From positions 16,683-80,682 of the forward strand of contig JBEAVE010000013.1 of NCBI GenBank assembly GCA_041161065.1: DNA of 64,000 nt. The letters are read 5' to 3'. Below the pieces are notes generated by a model. That model worked only from the letters and a program-made list of their open reading frames with translations. It did not search any database and had not been told where the DNA came from. Source of the stretch: DYRG01 sp041161065 (GTDB lineage: Bacteria > Pseudomonadota > Gammaproteobacteria > Beggiatoales > Beggiatoaceae). Numbering within the stretch: the first letter of the stretch is position 1; each line of letters begins with the position of its first letter. This document shows positions 1 to 8,294 of the stretch, in pieces. Made by a program: the position numbers and the translations under genes.

Positions 1-144
1 ATTCCGCCGTATTCGGTGGTGGTTTCTGGAAATTTACCGTCAAAAGATGGAAAATATAGTTTGTATTGCGCGGTTATCGTCAAACAAGTCGATGAGAAAA
101 CGCGGAGCAAAGTCGGTATCAACGCCTTATTGCGTGACATTTAA
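1..144 (+). CDS. C-terminal fragment of an unidentified protein
   Basis: An open frame runs from the first base to a TAA at 142-144 and gives 47 residues ending in ALLRDI. The start lies outside the window. The tail has no motif I recognise, so no function is offered. The next gene is on the opposite strand, so the two converge. Confidence 0.6.
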   Translation: MPPYSVVVSGNLPSKDGKYSLYCAVIVKQVDEKTRSKVGINALLRDI

Positions 145-161
145 TTTCCTTTAATTTCAAA

Positions 162-207
162 CAAAAGAAAAACCCAATATTTCCACTCTATGGTGTTTTT
201 CTTTTTG
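162..207. terminator. possible bidirectional terminator
   Basis: A nearly perfect inverted repeat of A/T-rich arms (CAAAAGAAAAAC at 162-173 and GTTTTTCTTTTTG at 195-207) lies between two converging genes. The arms hold few G-C pairs, so the hairpin would be weak. The call rests mainly on position. Confidence 0.3.
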
Positions 208-235
208 TTATCCCGCTCGCTTTTGTTCTCTCTAA

Positions 236-970
236 TCAAATAATATTTTGTTTTGCAATATCAATCCATGTTTTTTGAGTTTTGCGGTGAGGTTTTGGGA
301 CGCTTTCTGCAAGGTTTAAAATCTGTTGAAATAGTGCGGTGGCTTGCTCTGTTTGACCGATTTTTTTGAGTAATAAAGCGTAACGGCATTTTGCTTCGTA
401 ACCCGAATAATAGGTTGCTAATACTTTGTATTCTTTTAACGCATTATCCGTTTCATTTAAGTTTTCTAATGTTCTTGCATATAACAAATGCCCCTCCTGC
501 GATTTGAAATCGGGATTGGCTTGAATTAATGCTTCTAATGTTGTTTTAGCTTGGCTATAATTTTGATTGAGAAACAAAGCCTGTGCTAAAGAAAGCATAA
601 TGGTCGGATCGGTTTTATAAATGCCCGTTAAAGTACTTTTGTACAAATTGATAGCTTCTTCATATAATTTATTTGCAACACATTCTGTTGCTAAATTGAG
701 CTTATTTTGTACATTATCAGAAATCATGGCTTCTTTCGCGGCGTGTTTCAAATCCATTTCTGGATCAATAGTTTTAAGAACCGCTTTAACGGCATTACGT
801 CCACTGCGGCTATTTCTGATTTCAGGAAGCATTTCTAAAAAGAAATAAAAAATACAACCCGCCACCGGAACAACTAAGAGAATCCAAATCCAATCACGAC
901 GACCGGTTTTGTGAGCATGAACGATAAAGAACGCTTGAACAACCGCAGATAAAACAATTAGTACTGGCAT
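236..970 (-). CDS. membrane-anchored TPR protein
   Basis: This 244-residue protein has two hydrophobic helices in the first 50 residues, joined by a short basic loop (HKTGRRDW), an arrangement like the PLDc_N membrane anchor. About 150 residues of helical repeats follow, with TPR-like spacing around residues 90-230 (for example LSLAQALFLNQNYSQAKTTL). It is probably an inner-membrane scaffold with a cytoplasmic TPR domain. The ATG at 970 is preceded by a strong AGGAGG, which fixes the start. No partner gene is adjacent, and the specific role is unknown. Confidence 0.75.
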   Translation of the reverse strand: MPVLIVLSAVVQAFFIVHAHKTGRRDWIWILLVVPVAGCIFYFFLEMLPEIRNSRSGRNAVKAVLKTIDPEMDLKHAAKEAMISDNVQNKLNLATECVANKLYEEAINLYKSTLTGIYKTDPTIMLSLAQALFLNQNYSQAKTTLEALIQANPDFKSQEGHLLYARTLENLNETDNALKEYKVLATYYSGYEAKCRYALLLKKIGQTEQATALFQQILNLAESVPKPHRKTQKTWIDIAKQNII

Positions 971-1017
971 TGCATTTTCCTCCTGATTAAAATATAAAAA
1001 ACACAGAGAAACGTACC

Positions 1018-1185
1018 TTAAAAATCAATACATCGTCCGCCTTTTTCCCAATCACCATAACGGGTAGGTTCTAATCCTTTTGGACCGCCGATTTCTTCTG
1101 ATTGATTTGTTTCTAAAGGAGCGATTTCGACGGGTTGTGGAGGATTAGTTTCTTCAGAGGAAGATGTGGGTGTTGTGTCGGTCAT
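1018..1185 (-). CDS. DUF1674/SDHAF4-family small protein
   Basis: This is a 55-residue protein. Its C-terminal half carries the family signature GGPKGLEPTRYGDWEKGG followed by RCIDF. In mitochondria the family member SDHAF4 binds the flavinylated succinate dehydrogenase subunit during assembly; bacterial members are little studied. I start it at the ATG at 1185, because the longer frame upstream has no family similarity and runs antisense to the next gene's leader. The N-terminal half is acidic and Pro/Thr/Ser-rich. No sdh genes are visible nearby. The family call is firm; a role in succinate dehydrogenase assembly is inference. Confidence 0.8.
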   Translation of the reverse strand: MTDTTPTSSSEETNPPQPVEIAPLETNQSEEIGGPKGLEPTRYGDWEKGGRCIDF

Positions 1186-1380
1186 GTCATATTTCTCGAT
1201 TAAAAAAAGTCCATTGTAACCTGCTAACCGCTTGTTTTCTAGTATAAAAAATGATAAAAATGTTGCCTTTGTAAAAAAATCTCTATTTTTAATGGTTTGC
1301 ACATTATTTGGCTCGACTTTACAAACTTGACACGCAACTTGCCTAATGATGCACAACGATATTTGAATTGGAGAAAAAAG

Positions 1381-2346
1381 ATGCGCTGGAAACAATATTT
1401 TTTGATTTGGAGTTGTTTATTATTAGTCGCTTGTTTTGAAGCACCGCAAGAAATGTTAAGGATTGGAACAAATCGCTGGGTTGGTTACGAACCGCTTTAT
1501 TTGGCGCGAGATTTGAACTATTTTAAGTCTAATCAAGTGCGATTAGTAGAATACCCTTCTGCAACCGAAGTTATAGCAGCTTTTCGTAATAATTTACTAG
1601 AAGGCGCAGCTTTAACATTAGACGAAGCCATATCGTTATTAGCGACTGTCCCAGATGCGCGGGTTATTTTAATTTGTGATATTTCAAATGGGGGTGATGC
1701 AATTATTTCTCAGCCTCATTTGAACACATTAGAACAACTCAAAGGAAAACGCATTGGTGTTGAAAATACAGCGGTGGGTGGTTTCTTATTACAAAGTGCG
1801 CTGAATAATGTTGGACTTTCTATTCGTGATATTATAGCAGTATCATTAACAATGGATAAGCATGAAGCGGCTTTTATTTCTAAAAAAATTGATGCGGCGG
1901 TGACATTTGAACCCACGCGCAGTCGTCTGATAGAACAAGGGGGTATTAATTTATTTGACAGTCGTCAATTAACAATACCGATTATCGATGTTTTAATTGT
2001 ACGGGCTAATGTATTAGAAGAGCAAAGAAATATGTGGAAATTGATTATTCAAGGGTGGTTTCAAGCGGTGGATTACATTAAACAACATGAAAAGGAAGCA
2101 GTCAAATACATCTCTGTTAGAATGGGGGGTTCTCCAGAAATGATTTCTAGTATGTTAAAAAATGTCGTTTTTCCAACCGTAGCACAAAATCATGATTTTC
2201 TCGGTGGTTATACACCCAAATTACGAGAAAATGCGGAGAATCTGCTTGATTGGATGATTACAAATGGTTTCCTTTCTCAAAACATTTCAAATCGGGCGAT
2301 TGTGGCATTGCCAACACCTCAAGTTTTACCTATCTTAAATCCATGA
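1381..2346 (+). CDS. NMT1/SsuA-like substrate-binding lipoprotein
   Basis: A 321-residue lipoprotein. The first 20 residues form a signal peptide ending in the lipobox LLVAC, so Cys is the likely lipidated residue. The mature part begins RIGTNRWVGYEPLYLARD, typical of SsuA/TauA/ThiY-type periplasmic ligand-binding proteins, and includes LKGKRIGVENTAVGGFLL. I start it at the ATG at 1381, which has GGAGA eight bases upstream; an earlier in-frame ATG would put 28 residues ahead of the signal peptide. No permease or ATPase gene is adjacent. The stop overlaps the next start in an ATGA junction, so it probably feeds ligand information to the GGDEF-EAL protein rather than to a transporter. The ligand is unknown. 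Confidence 0.85.
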   Translation: MRWKQYFLIWSCLLLVACFEAPQEMLRIGTNRWVGYEPLYLARDLNYFKSNQVRLVEYPSATEVIAAFRNNLLEGAALTLDEAISLLATVPDARVILICDISNGGDAIISQPHLNTLEQLKGKRIGVENTAVGGFLLQSALNNVGLSIRDIIAVSLTMDKHEAAFISKKIDAAVTFEPTRSRLIEQGGINLFDSRQLTIPIIDVLIVRANVLEEQRNMWKLIIQGWFQAVDYIKQHEKEAVKYISVRMGGSPEMISSMLKNVVFPTVAQNHDFLGGYTPKLRENAENLLDWMITNGFLSQNISNRAIVALPTPQVLPILNP

Positions 2347-5291
2347 AAATTTATTACAAACTTCCTCTATTATTGGCGATTTATAGTGTATTTCTAACCA
2401 GCCTATTATTCATACATTCATGGCATAGCGAAAATGGAGAGCTGGAGAAATATGCGTTAAAGGAAGTGCGATTGCAAATGAGTCGCTTGCAAGCGGAATT
2501 AACAAATGCTTTCCAAAACGATGATAATTTGGAAATCCAACGTGAGTTAAGCTGGTTAAGTGCAATACCTGAAATTGTTTCTATTCTTATCACGGACGAT
2601 AACGATTGGATATTGCAAGCTACTCGATTTGGTTGGGGAGGAAAATTTGCCCCAGATATTTTTCCTGAATACGATAGAACATTTGCTCAAAAAGTGCGCA
2701 AAACAAATCAATCGGCGGTGTATTTTTCTCAAGATCGACGTACCATTTTGTTATATTATCCGCTTAATTTAATTGAGGAAGGAAAGTTACGATCTCAGCA
2801 ATCCCATTGTATTTTTATGCTCTATAGTCTTGAACATAGAAAAAATGAATTATTATGGCATTATTGGCAAGAAATAAAGCTTGCTTTTTTGATTGCGCTA
2901 TTGGCATCATTAGGACTAATGGGATTGCTCCATCAATTGATTTATTCTCGGGTAGAAAAATTAGTGCAAGTTTCTCAAAAACTCTCTACAGAAAATTATA
3001 ATATCAGGGTACATATTGAGGGTGGTGATGAGCTTGCAAAGTTAGGTACAACTTTTAATGAAATGGCAAAAAGATTAGATCAAGCACATTATGATTTATA
3101 TCAACAAAATCATCTATATAATGCGTTAAGTGAAATCAATCAAGCCATTGTTCGTACTCAAAATGAACAGGAATTATTTACACGGCTTTGTGAAATAGCA
3201 GTTAGTTCAATTGGGTTAGAAAGTGCTTGGGTTTTGCTGATCAATCAAACCAATCAAAATAATAGTTTGAAAATTATTAGTGCAGGGGCTTTGTGTGATT
3301 GCGCATTGAATTTACATATTACGCCTGAAGATTTAAACAATTATGATAATCTTATTGCACAAGTATGGCTTGAGAAAAAGGCGCGGATTTTAAATGAATT
3401 TGATCCACTTGTAATGCCTTTTGATTGTCATAAAGGTTCGAGTTGCAGTGTGAAATCTATTGCAATATTTCCTTTATTTCAAGAAAACGAAATGATTGGT
3501 ATTGTGCATTGTTGTGCTTCTGAACCGCAATTTTTTATTTCAGAACGGTTGAAATTGTTTGAGGAAATTATTAACGATATTTGTTATGCGCTGGATAGTT
3601 TAGCGAGTGAGCAACGTCGACTTAATATTGAGGAAATGCTGCGAAAAGAACGGGCGTTTTTTAAGAAAATTATCGATACCATTCCGGTTATGATTGTAGA
3701 TTATGAACGCGAACAACAATTGATTTCTGTAAATAAAGAATTTGAACGATTAATGGGTTTTACGCCTAATAAGAACTGGCAAAACTTTCAGGAGTTGCGT
3801 CAATTATTTGAAAATACCGATAAAGAAACCATTTGGCGGGATTACAAATTACTGAGTTATTATGGAGAAATGATCGATACTTCGTGGGCTTGTATTGGAT
3901 TGGAGGAAAATTCTCAAATAGGGATTGGTATTGATTTGACAGAACATAAGAAATCTGAGCGTTCTATTCGCCATTTAGCTTATTTTGATCCCCTAACAAA
4001 TTTACCTAATCGTCGTCATTGGAACGAGTTTGCAAATAAACATTTGTCGACAGCGCATAAAAACCATGATCAAACAATCGCGTTGTTATGTTTAGATTTG
4101 GATCGTTTCAAAACAATTAATGACACACGAGGACACGATATTGGCGATAAATTACTGGTTCAAGTAGCGGATAGATTAAGAAAAATAGTTACTGGAAATA
4201 ATATGTTAGCGCGTTTAGGGGGAGACGAATTTTCTTTTTTATTATTTGAAACAGAGAAACCGGAAGCCGCTATTGTTGCACAACGAATTTTAGATATTTT
4301 AAGTACCCCGTTTATTTTTGAGCATCATGAATTAAAAATTGGAGGAAGTATTGGCATTAGTTGCTATCCAAATGATGGAAAAAGCCTTGACCTTTTGTAC
4401 AAATATGCGGATATTGCAATGTATCATGCAAAACAGAAAAGAATCGGTTATGCCTTTTTTGAGGAAGATCAAGCTAAAAAGTTAGAAGAAAATGTTGCTT
4501 TAGAACAAGCATTACAACAAGCGGTTAAAAACAATCAATTGTATTTGTATTATCAACCGCGAGTGGATTTAATTGATGAGAAAGTAACCAGCGTTGAAGC
4601 CTTGTTACGTTGGAATCATGAAGAATATGGAGAAATTTCTCCAGAATATTTTATTGCATTAGCAGAGCAATCTGGTTTAATTCATGATATTGACGAATGG
4701 GTTTTAAGAACGGCTTGTCAGCAAGCTAAAATATGGCGAGAAAAAGGATTACAACTGCGGGTTGCTATTAATCTATCGGTTAAAATATTGCAACGTGATA
4801 CTTTATTTGAAAAAGTGAAAGAAATTTTATTAGAAACGAAAGCAATGGGTGCGTGGTTAGAAATTGAAATTACTGAAACAGCTGCTTTATATGATTTTGA
4901 ATCGGCTTGTCGTTTGTTGTTGAAATTAAAATCGTTAGGAATGCACGTTTCAATTGATGATTTTGGAACGGGTTATTCTTCTTTAACTTACCTAAAACAT
5001 TTGCCCATTGATAGTTTAAAGATAGATCGTTCTTTATTGCAAGAAGTTGAACAGCCCACCTCGATAAACAATAAAATTGTCCGTTCTCTTTTATGTTTGG
5101 CGAGAAACTTGGATTTGTCGGTTATTGCAGAAGGGGTAGAAACAGTTGAACAACAAATCTTTCTCAAAAATTCAGGTTGTCAATCGGTGCAAGGGTTTTA
5201 TTATAGCAAAGCTGTTGATCCTGAAAAATTAGAGGAACTTGGGCAAACATTTAATTGGTTCAAATACATTAACCTCGAAACGCATCAGTAA
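2343..5291 (+). CDS. membrane GGDEF-EAL cyclic-di-GMP protein with HAMP, GAF and PAS domains
   Basis: A 982-residue sensor. In order: an N-terminal membrane helix, a periplasmic segment of about 150 residues, a second helix (LAFLIALLASLGLMGLL), a HAMP domain near 198-250, a GAF-like domain near 270-420, a PAS-like domain near 440-530, GGDEF (intact GGDEF at 626-630) and EAL (EALLRW from 752, DDFGTGYSS from 872, later KIDRS and AEGVET). Both catalytic motifs look intact, so it could make and degrade c-di-GMP. The RxxD inhibitory site before GGDEF is absent, so product inhibition is unlikely. The start is the ATG at 2343, inside the ATGA junction with the lipoprotein gene. Its 3' end overlaps the converging yraN tail by 23 bases. 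Confidence 0.93.
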   Translation: MKIYYKLPLLLAIYSVFLTSLLFIHSWHSENGELEKYALKEVRLQMSRLQAELTNAFQNDDNLEIQRELSWLSAIPEIVSILITDDNDWILQATRFGWGGKFAPDIFPEYDRTFAQKVRKTNQSAVYFSQDRRTILLYYPLNLIEEGKLRSQQSHCIFMLYSLEHRKNELLWHYWQEIKLAFLIALLASLGLMGLLHQLIYSRVEKLVQVSQKLSTENYNIRVHIEGGDELAKLGTTFNEMAKRLDQAHYDLYQQNHLYNALSEINQAIVRTQNEQELFTRLCEIAVSSIGLESAWVLLINQTNQNNSLKIISAGALCDCALNLHITPEDLNNYDNLIAQVWLEKKARILNEFDPLVMPFDCHKGSSCSVKSIAIFPLFQENEMIGIVHCCASEPQFFISERLKLFEEIINDICYALDSLASEQRRLNIEEMLRKERAFFKKIIDTIPVMIVDYEREQQLISVNKEFERLMGFTPNKNWQNFQELRQLFENTDKETIWRDYKLLSYYGEMIDTSWACIGLEENSQIGIGIDLTEHKKSERSIRHLAYFDPLTNLPNRRHWNEFANKHLSTAHKNHDQTIALLCLDLDRFKTINDTRGHDIGDKLLVQVADRLRKIVTGNNMLARLGGDEFSFLLFETEKPEAAIVAQRILDILSTPFIFEHHELKIGGSIGISCYPNDGKSLDLLYKYADIAMYHAKQKRIGYAFFEEDQAKKLEENVALEQALQQAVKNNQLYLYYQPRVDLIDEKVTSVEALLRWNHEEYGEISPEYFIALAEQSGLIHDIDEWVLRTACQQAKIWREKGLQLRVAINLSVKILQRDTLFEKVKEILLETKAMGAWLEIEITETAALYDFESACRLLLKLKSLGMHVSIDDFGTGYSSLTYLKHLPIDSLKIDRSLLQEVEQPTSINNKIVRSLLCLARNLDLSVIAEGVETVEQQIFLKNSGCQSVQGFYYSKAVDPEKLEELGQTFNWFKYINLETHQ

Positions 5292-5670
5292 TCCAAGTGA
5301 TTTCTTCGACGGGTTGTTCTTGGATAAGAACGACATCAAAACGACAAGGCGGATAAAGATGACTGGGGTAATTTAAAAGATATTTTTCAGCGCATTGGAT
5401 AATTCGACGTTCTTTCGCGCGATTAATAGTTTCCAAAGGATTGCTATCCTTTCGATAACGCACTTCGACAAAGACTAAAACCTCGCCATGTTCCATAATT
5501 AAATCGATTTCTCCCCCGCGACAAGTGAAATTGCGTTCTACTAAAATGAGCCCTTGCAATTCTAAATAACGTTCGGCGAGATTTTCAGCCCATTTTCCTT
5601 TGGTTTTTGCGCCACTTTTAGCCAAAGAAAATTGTGCTAATTGCCAGAGTTGTTTGAGTTTGTCTACCAT
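5269..5670 (-). CDS. yraN: YraN/UPF0102 nuclease-fold protein
   Basis: A 133-residue member of the UPF0102 family, which has a Holliday-junction-resolvase-like PD-(D/E)XK fold. The visible motif is GEIDLI at 53-58 followed by VFVEVRYR at 66-73, giving acidic residues E54, D56 and E69. Biochemical function is not established for most members. The start at 5670 forms a TAATG junction with the lpoA stop; the frame stays open 14 residues further upstream, but that stretch lies inside lpoA. The lpoA-yraN order is conserved in gammaproteobacteria. Confidence 0.9.
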   Translation of the reverse strand: MVDKLKQLWQLAQFSLAKSGAKTKGKWAENLAERYLELQGLILVERNFTCRGGEIDLIMEHGEVLVFVEVRYRKDSNPLETINRAKERRIIQCAEKYLLNYPSHLYPPCRFDVVLIQEQPVEEITWITDAFRG

Positions 5671-7496
5671 TAAAATACTGGCTTCGCTAATCCATTTGAA
5701 AATATCGCCCACAACATTTCACGGTGAATATGATTATTTTGAGGATCGATTGATAACAAACCCGTTGCACCTGAGAGCTTTTGATTATTTAACTGGGGCA
5801 ATTGCGTGATTACACGATAAGCATCAATTCCAAACCCAAATAACCGTTTATTTGCACCTTGCATTCTATTGGCGGCTTGCTGTTGCAAAGTGTTATACAA
5901 CGGTTCAGGTTCGGCATTTGATAAGTTGTGTTCTGACCAACTCCCTTTTAACAAAACCCATGGCATATCTGGAAATTGCACGCCTTCCAAATCTCGATCT
6001 AAAGAACTTTGGGGTTCTGCATCGTAAATATGGGACGTTGCATAGAGAGGAAAAGTGTGTTTCTTAGCGTATTTCAAAAAGGGAAGAACTAAGCGAGCTT
6101 CTTGCGCAAATGTGCCTAACAAAATACATTGTGCAGAATCAGGCAAACTGTTTAATTGTTGTTTGATATTTTTCTTATTAAATGAAAGGGTTGCGGAGAT
6201 TTGTCCGCCTAAAGAAACCCACCGTTCAGCAAATGCGCGCGCCATTCGATCGCCCCACGCGCCTTCCAAATGCACAATGGCGGCATTTCGGTGTCCATCA
6301 GCCCATGCTTTGTCGGCGGAACGGCGGGCTTCATCTTCGGGCGTTAAGCTAAATTGCCATAAATTTGAAGGAGATGCGCGGTGTTCCAATTCTTCGGGTT
6401 CGTACAACATTAGGGTCGGCAACGGAAATCCACGCTCAAACGCTCGATACAACGCGACCGACGCATTGCGCCCCATCGGTCCCACGATTGCCTGCGCGCC
6501 GTTTTGCTGGGCTTGTTGATAGATTGTGGCGACATTGTCGGGCGACACATCTTGAACATTCACCTGTGGTTTAGTGGGGCGATCATCGGCATTCCACGCC
6601 GCCATAAATCCATCGCGCACGGCTTCGGCGGCATCTTTGAACTGTCCCGACAGCGGCAATAACAGCGCGATTTGTTGCGAATTGGGCGGCAAAGTCGGCG
6701 CATTCGACGGCAAAGAAGCGGCAGAAGGTGTCGTCGCGGCAATCGGAATATTGTCATTCAAACGCGCAATGAGGGTTTTATTCGCGGGGTGCAAAGGATA
6801 GCGCAATTTCCAATCCGCCAAACGGGTTTTGAAATCAGGAGATTGTAAGTTTTTTGCTAAATTGGCTAATCCCGTCCAACCTAATAAATTTGGCGGCGCA
6901 GGCAACGGCATTTGCTTTAATTGTGTGGGAGAAAGTTGCATTAGAACTTGCCAAATATTTTCGTGGTTCAAACGTTGCGCCGATTCATTATTCAATAACG
7001 GATCAAGTCTTAAACGTTCATATAACGCATAAATGTTTTGTCCCTGTATTTCAAAAATCGTCGCTTTCAAATGATAATAGTTAATCAATTGACTGGTCGG
7101 TAATGCTTTAGAATTAATGCGATTTAAGAAATTCGCGGCGGAAGAAATTTGATTATCCGACAAAGCAATTTGTGCTTGAGCGAGAAAGATGCGCGGTTGA
7201 ATAGAAATCTGCGTGGTTTGGATTTGTCGCAATTGAACTTTTGCAGGGTTAATTAAATTAGCGCGAATATAATATTCCACCGCCGTGATTTGATATTCTT
7301 CTTTGAATGGCGCAGCACTATAATTCGCCATTTTCAAATAAACATTCGCCGCCCCAACATAATCCCCCCGCGAGAGAAACTGTTGAGCTTGTAATTCTAA
7401 GTTTCTTACAGGACGATCATTAATAATGGGGCGAACCATGCAACCTTGTTGTAATAACAACATTAAAATTAAAATCAGTAATCGTTGAAATATCAT
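5670..7496 (-). CDS. lpoA: penicillin-binding protein activator LpoA
   Basis: A 608-residue outer-membrane lipoprotein. The signal peptide ends in the lipobox QQGC (Cys19). The first half is TPR-like helical (FLSRGDYVGAANVYLKMANY). From about residue 270 a type-1 periplasmic-binding-protein fold begins (IALLLPLSGQFKDAAEAVRD). In Escherichia coli LpoA stimulates the peptidoglycan synthase PBP1A from the outer membrane. GGAGG lies upstream of the ATG. The central linker (about 5' end 6560-6800) is richer in G+C and in Ala/Pro than the rest. It is coupled to yraN downstream, and udg lies 24 bases upstream. The usual neighbour rsmI is not in the window. Confidence 0.92.
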   Translation of the reverse strand: MIFQRLLILILMLLLQQGCMVRPIINDRPVRNLELQAQQFLSRGDYVGAANVYLKMANYSAAPFKEEYQITAVEYYIRANLINPAKVQLRQIQTTQISIQPRIFLAQAQIALSDNQISSAANFLNRINSKALPTSQLINYYHLKATIFEIQGQNIYALYERLRLDPLLNNESAQRLNHENIWQVLMQLSPTQLKQMPLPAPPNLLGWTGLANLAKNLQSPDFKTRLADWKLRYPLHPANKTLIARLNDNIPIAATTPSAASLPSNAPTLPPNSQQIALLLPLSGQFKDAAEAVRDGFMAAWNADDRPTKPQVNVQDVSPDNVATIYQQAQQNGAQAIVGPMGRNASVALYRAFERGFPLPTLMLYEPEELEHRASPSNLWQFSLTPEDEARRSADKAWADGHRNAAIVHLEGAWGDRMARAFAERWVSLGGQISATLSFNKKNIKQQLNSLPDSAQCILLGTFAQEARLVLPFLKYAKKHTFPLYATSHIYDAEPQSSLDRDLEGVQFPDMPWVLLKGSWSEHNLSNAEPEPLYNTLQQQAANRMQGANKRLFGFGIDAYRVITQLPQLNNQKLSGATGLLSIDPQNNHIHREMLWAIFSNGLAKPVF

Positions 7497-7520
7497 TTAC
7501 ATTTCCTCCACATTCAAAAT

Positions 7521-8294
7521 TCAAATAGGATTTGCAACACTTAATGCAAACAGTAAATCTTCCCATGCTTTTGCTTTCTCGCTTGGGCTGCGCAACAAAT
7601 AGGCGGGGTGATAAGTAATTACCACCGGAATATTTTGATATTCGTGAACTTTTCCTCGAAGTTTTCCTAACGCATCTTCCTTTTGTAATAAACGACGAAC
7701 AGCCACCTTTCCTAAAATCAAAATTAAACGCGGTTTTAATAGTTCAATTTGCCGAGTGAGAAAGGGAGAACAGCTCAAAATTTCCATCGGAAGCGGATCA
7801 CGATTATTTGGCGGGCGACATTTCACCGTATTTGCAATAAAAATATCACTTCTTTGTAATCCAATTGCAAACAACATTGAATTCAACAACTGCCCTGCTC
7901 TCCCCACAAAAGGCTCACCTTGTTTATCTTCTTCTTGACCCGGTGCTTCACCTAAAATTAACCATTTTGCGTGCGGATTTCCTACCCCAAAAACGGTATT
8001 TGTTCTTTGTTCATGTAAAGCACAATCGGTGCAACTTTTAACGCGCTGTACCAAATTATTCCAATCTAAACTTAAAATAAATTTTTCTCGAGAATCATCG
8101 GGTAAATTTGTCGCTGGAATTTCAGGTTTAATGATTAGTTTTTCTTCATGAGAAAGAGTAGGAGCAATGGGCGCAATATTTTCTTGTGGGATAACCACGT
8201 TTTCTGGGGTTTGAATCAACGAATCCTCAACAGTTAATTCAACCTCACGTCTTACCCATTCGGTAATACCCATTGCTTTAAGATAAGCATTCAT
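7521..8294 (-). CDS. type-4 uracil-DNA glycosylase (Fe-S)
   Basis: A 257-residue protein that removes uracil from DNA in base-excision repair. The catalytic domain starts near residue 80 after a variable N-terminal tail. Motifs seen: GEAPGQEED from 115, GEPFVGRAGQLL from 126 and HPAYLLR at 229-235. Four cysteines at 88, 91, 159 and 175 match the 4Fe-4S ligands of family 4/5 enzymes. The ATG overlaps the mgtE stop in an ATGA junction, which supports this start over Met8. The roughly 80-residue N-terminal extension is longer than in many family members. Confidence 0.92.
   Translation of the reverse strand: MNAYLKAMGITEWVRREVELTVEDSLIQTPENVVIPQENIAPIAPTLSHEEKLIIKPEIPATNLPDDSREKFILSLDWNNLVQRVKSCTDCALHEQRTNTVFGVGNPHAKWLILGEAPGQEEDKQGEPFVGRAGQLLNSMLFAIGLQRSDIFIANTVKCRPPNNRDPLPMEILSCSPFLTRQIELLKPRLILILGKVAVRRLLQKEDALGKLRGKVHEYQNIPVVITYHPAYLLRSPSEKAKAWEDLLFALSVANPI

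Noticed and set aside
6055..6519. 154-residue open frame antisense to lpoA
   Set aside because: It lies wholly within lpoA, its composition follows the complementary strand of a real gene, and it shows no domain.
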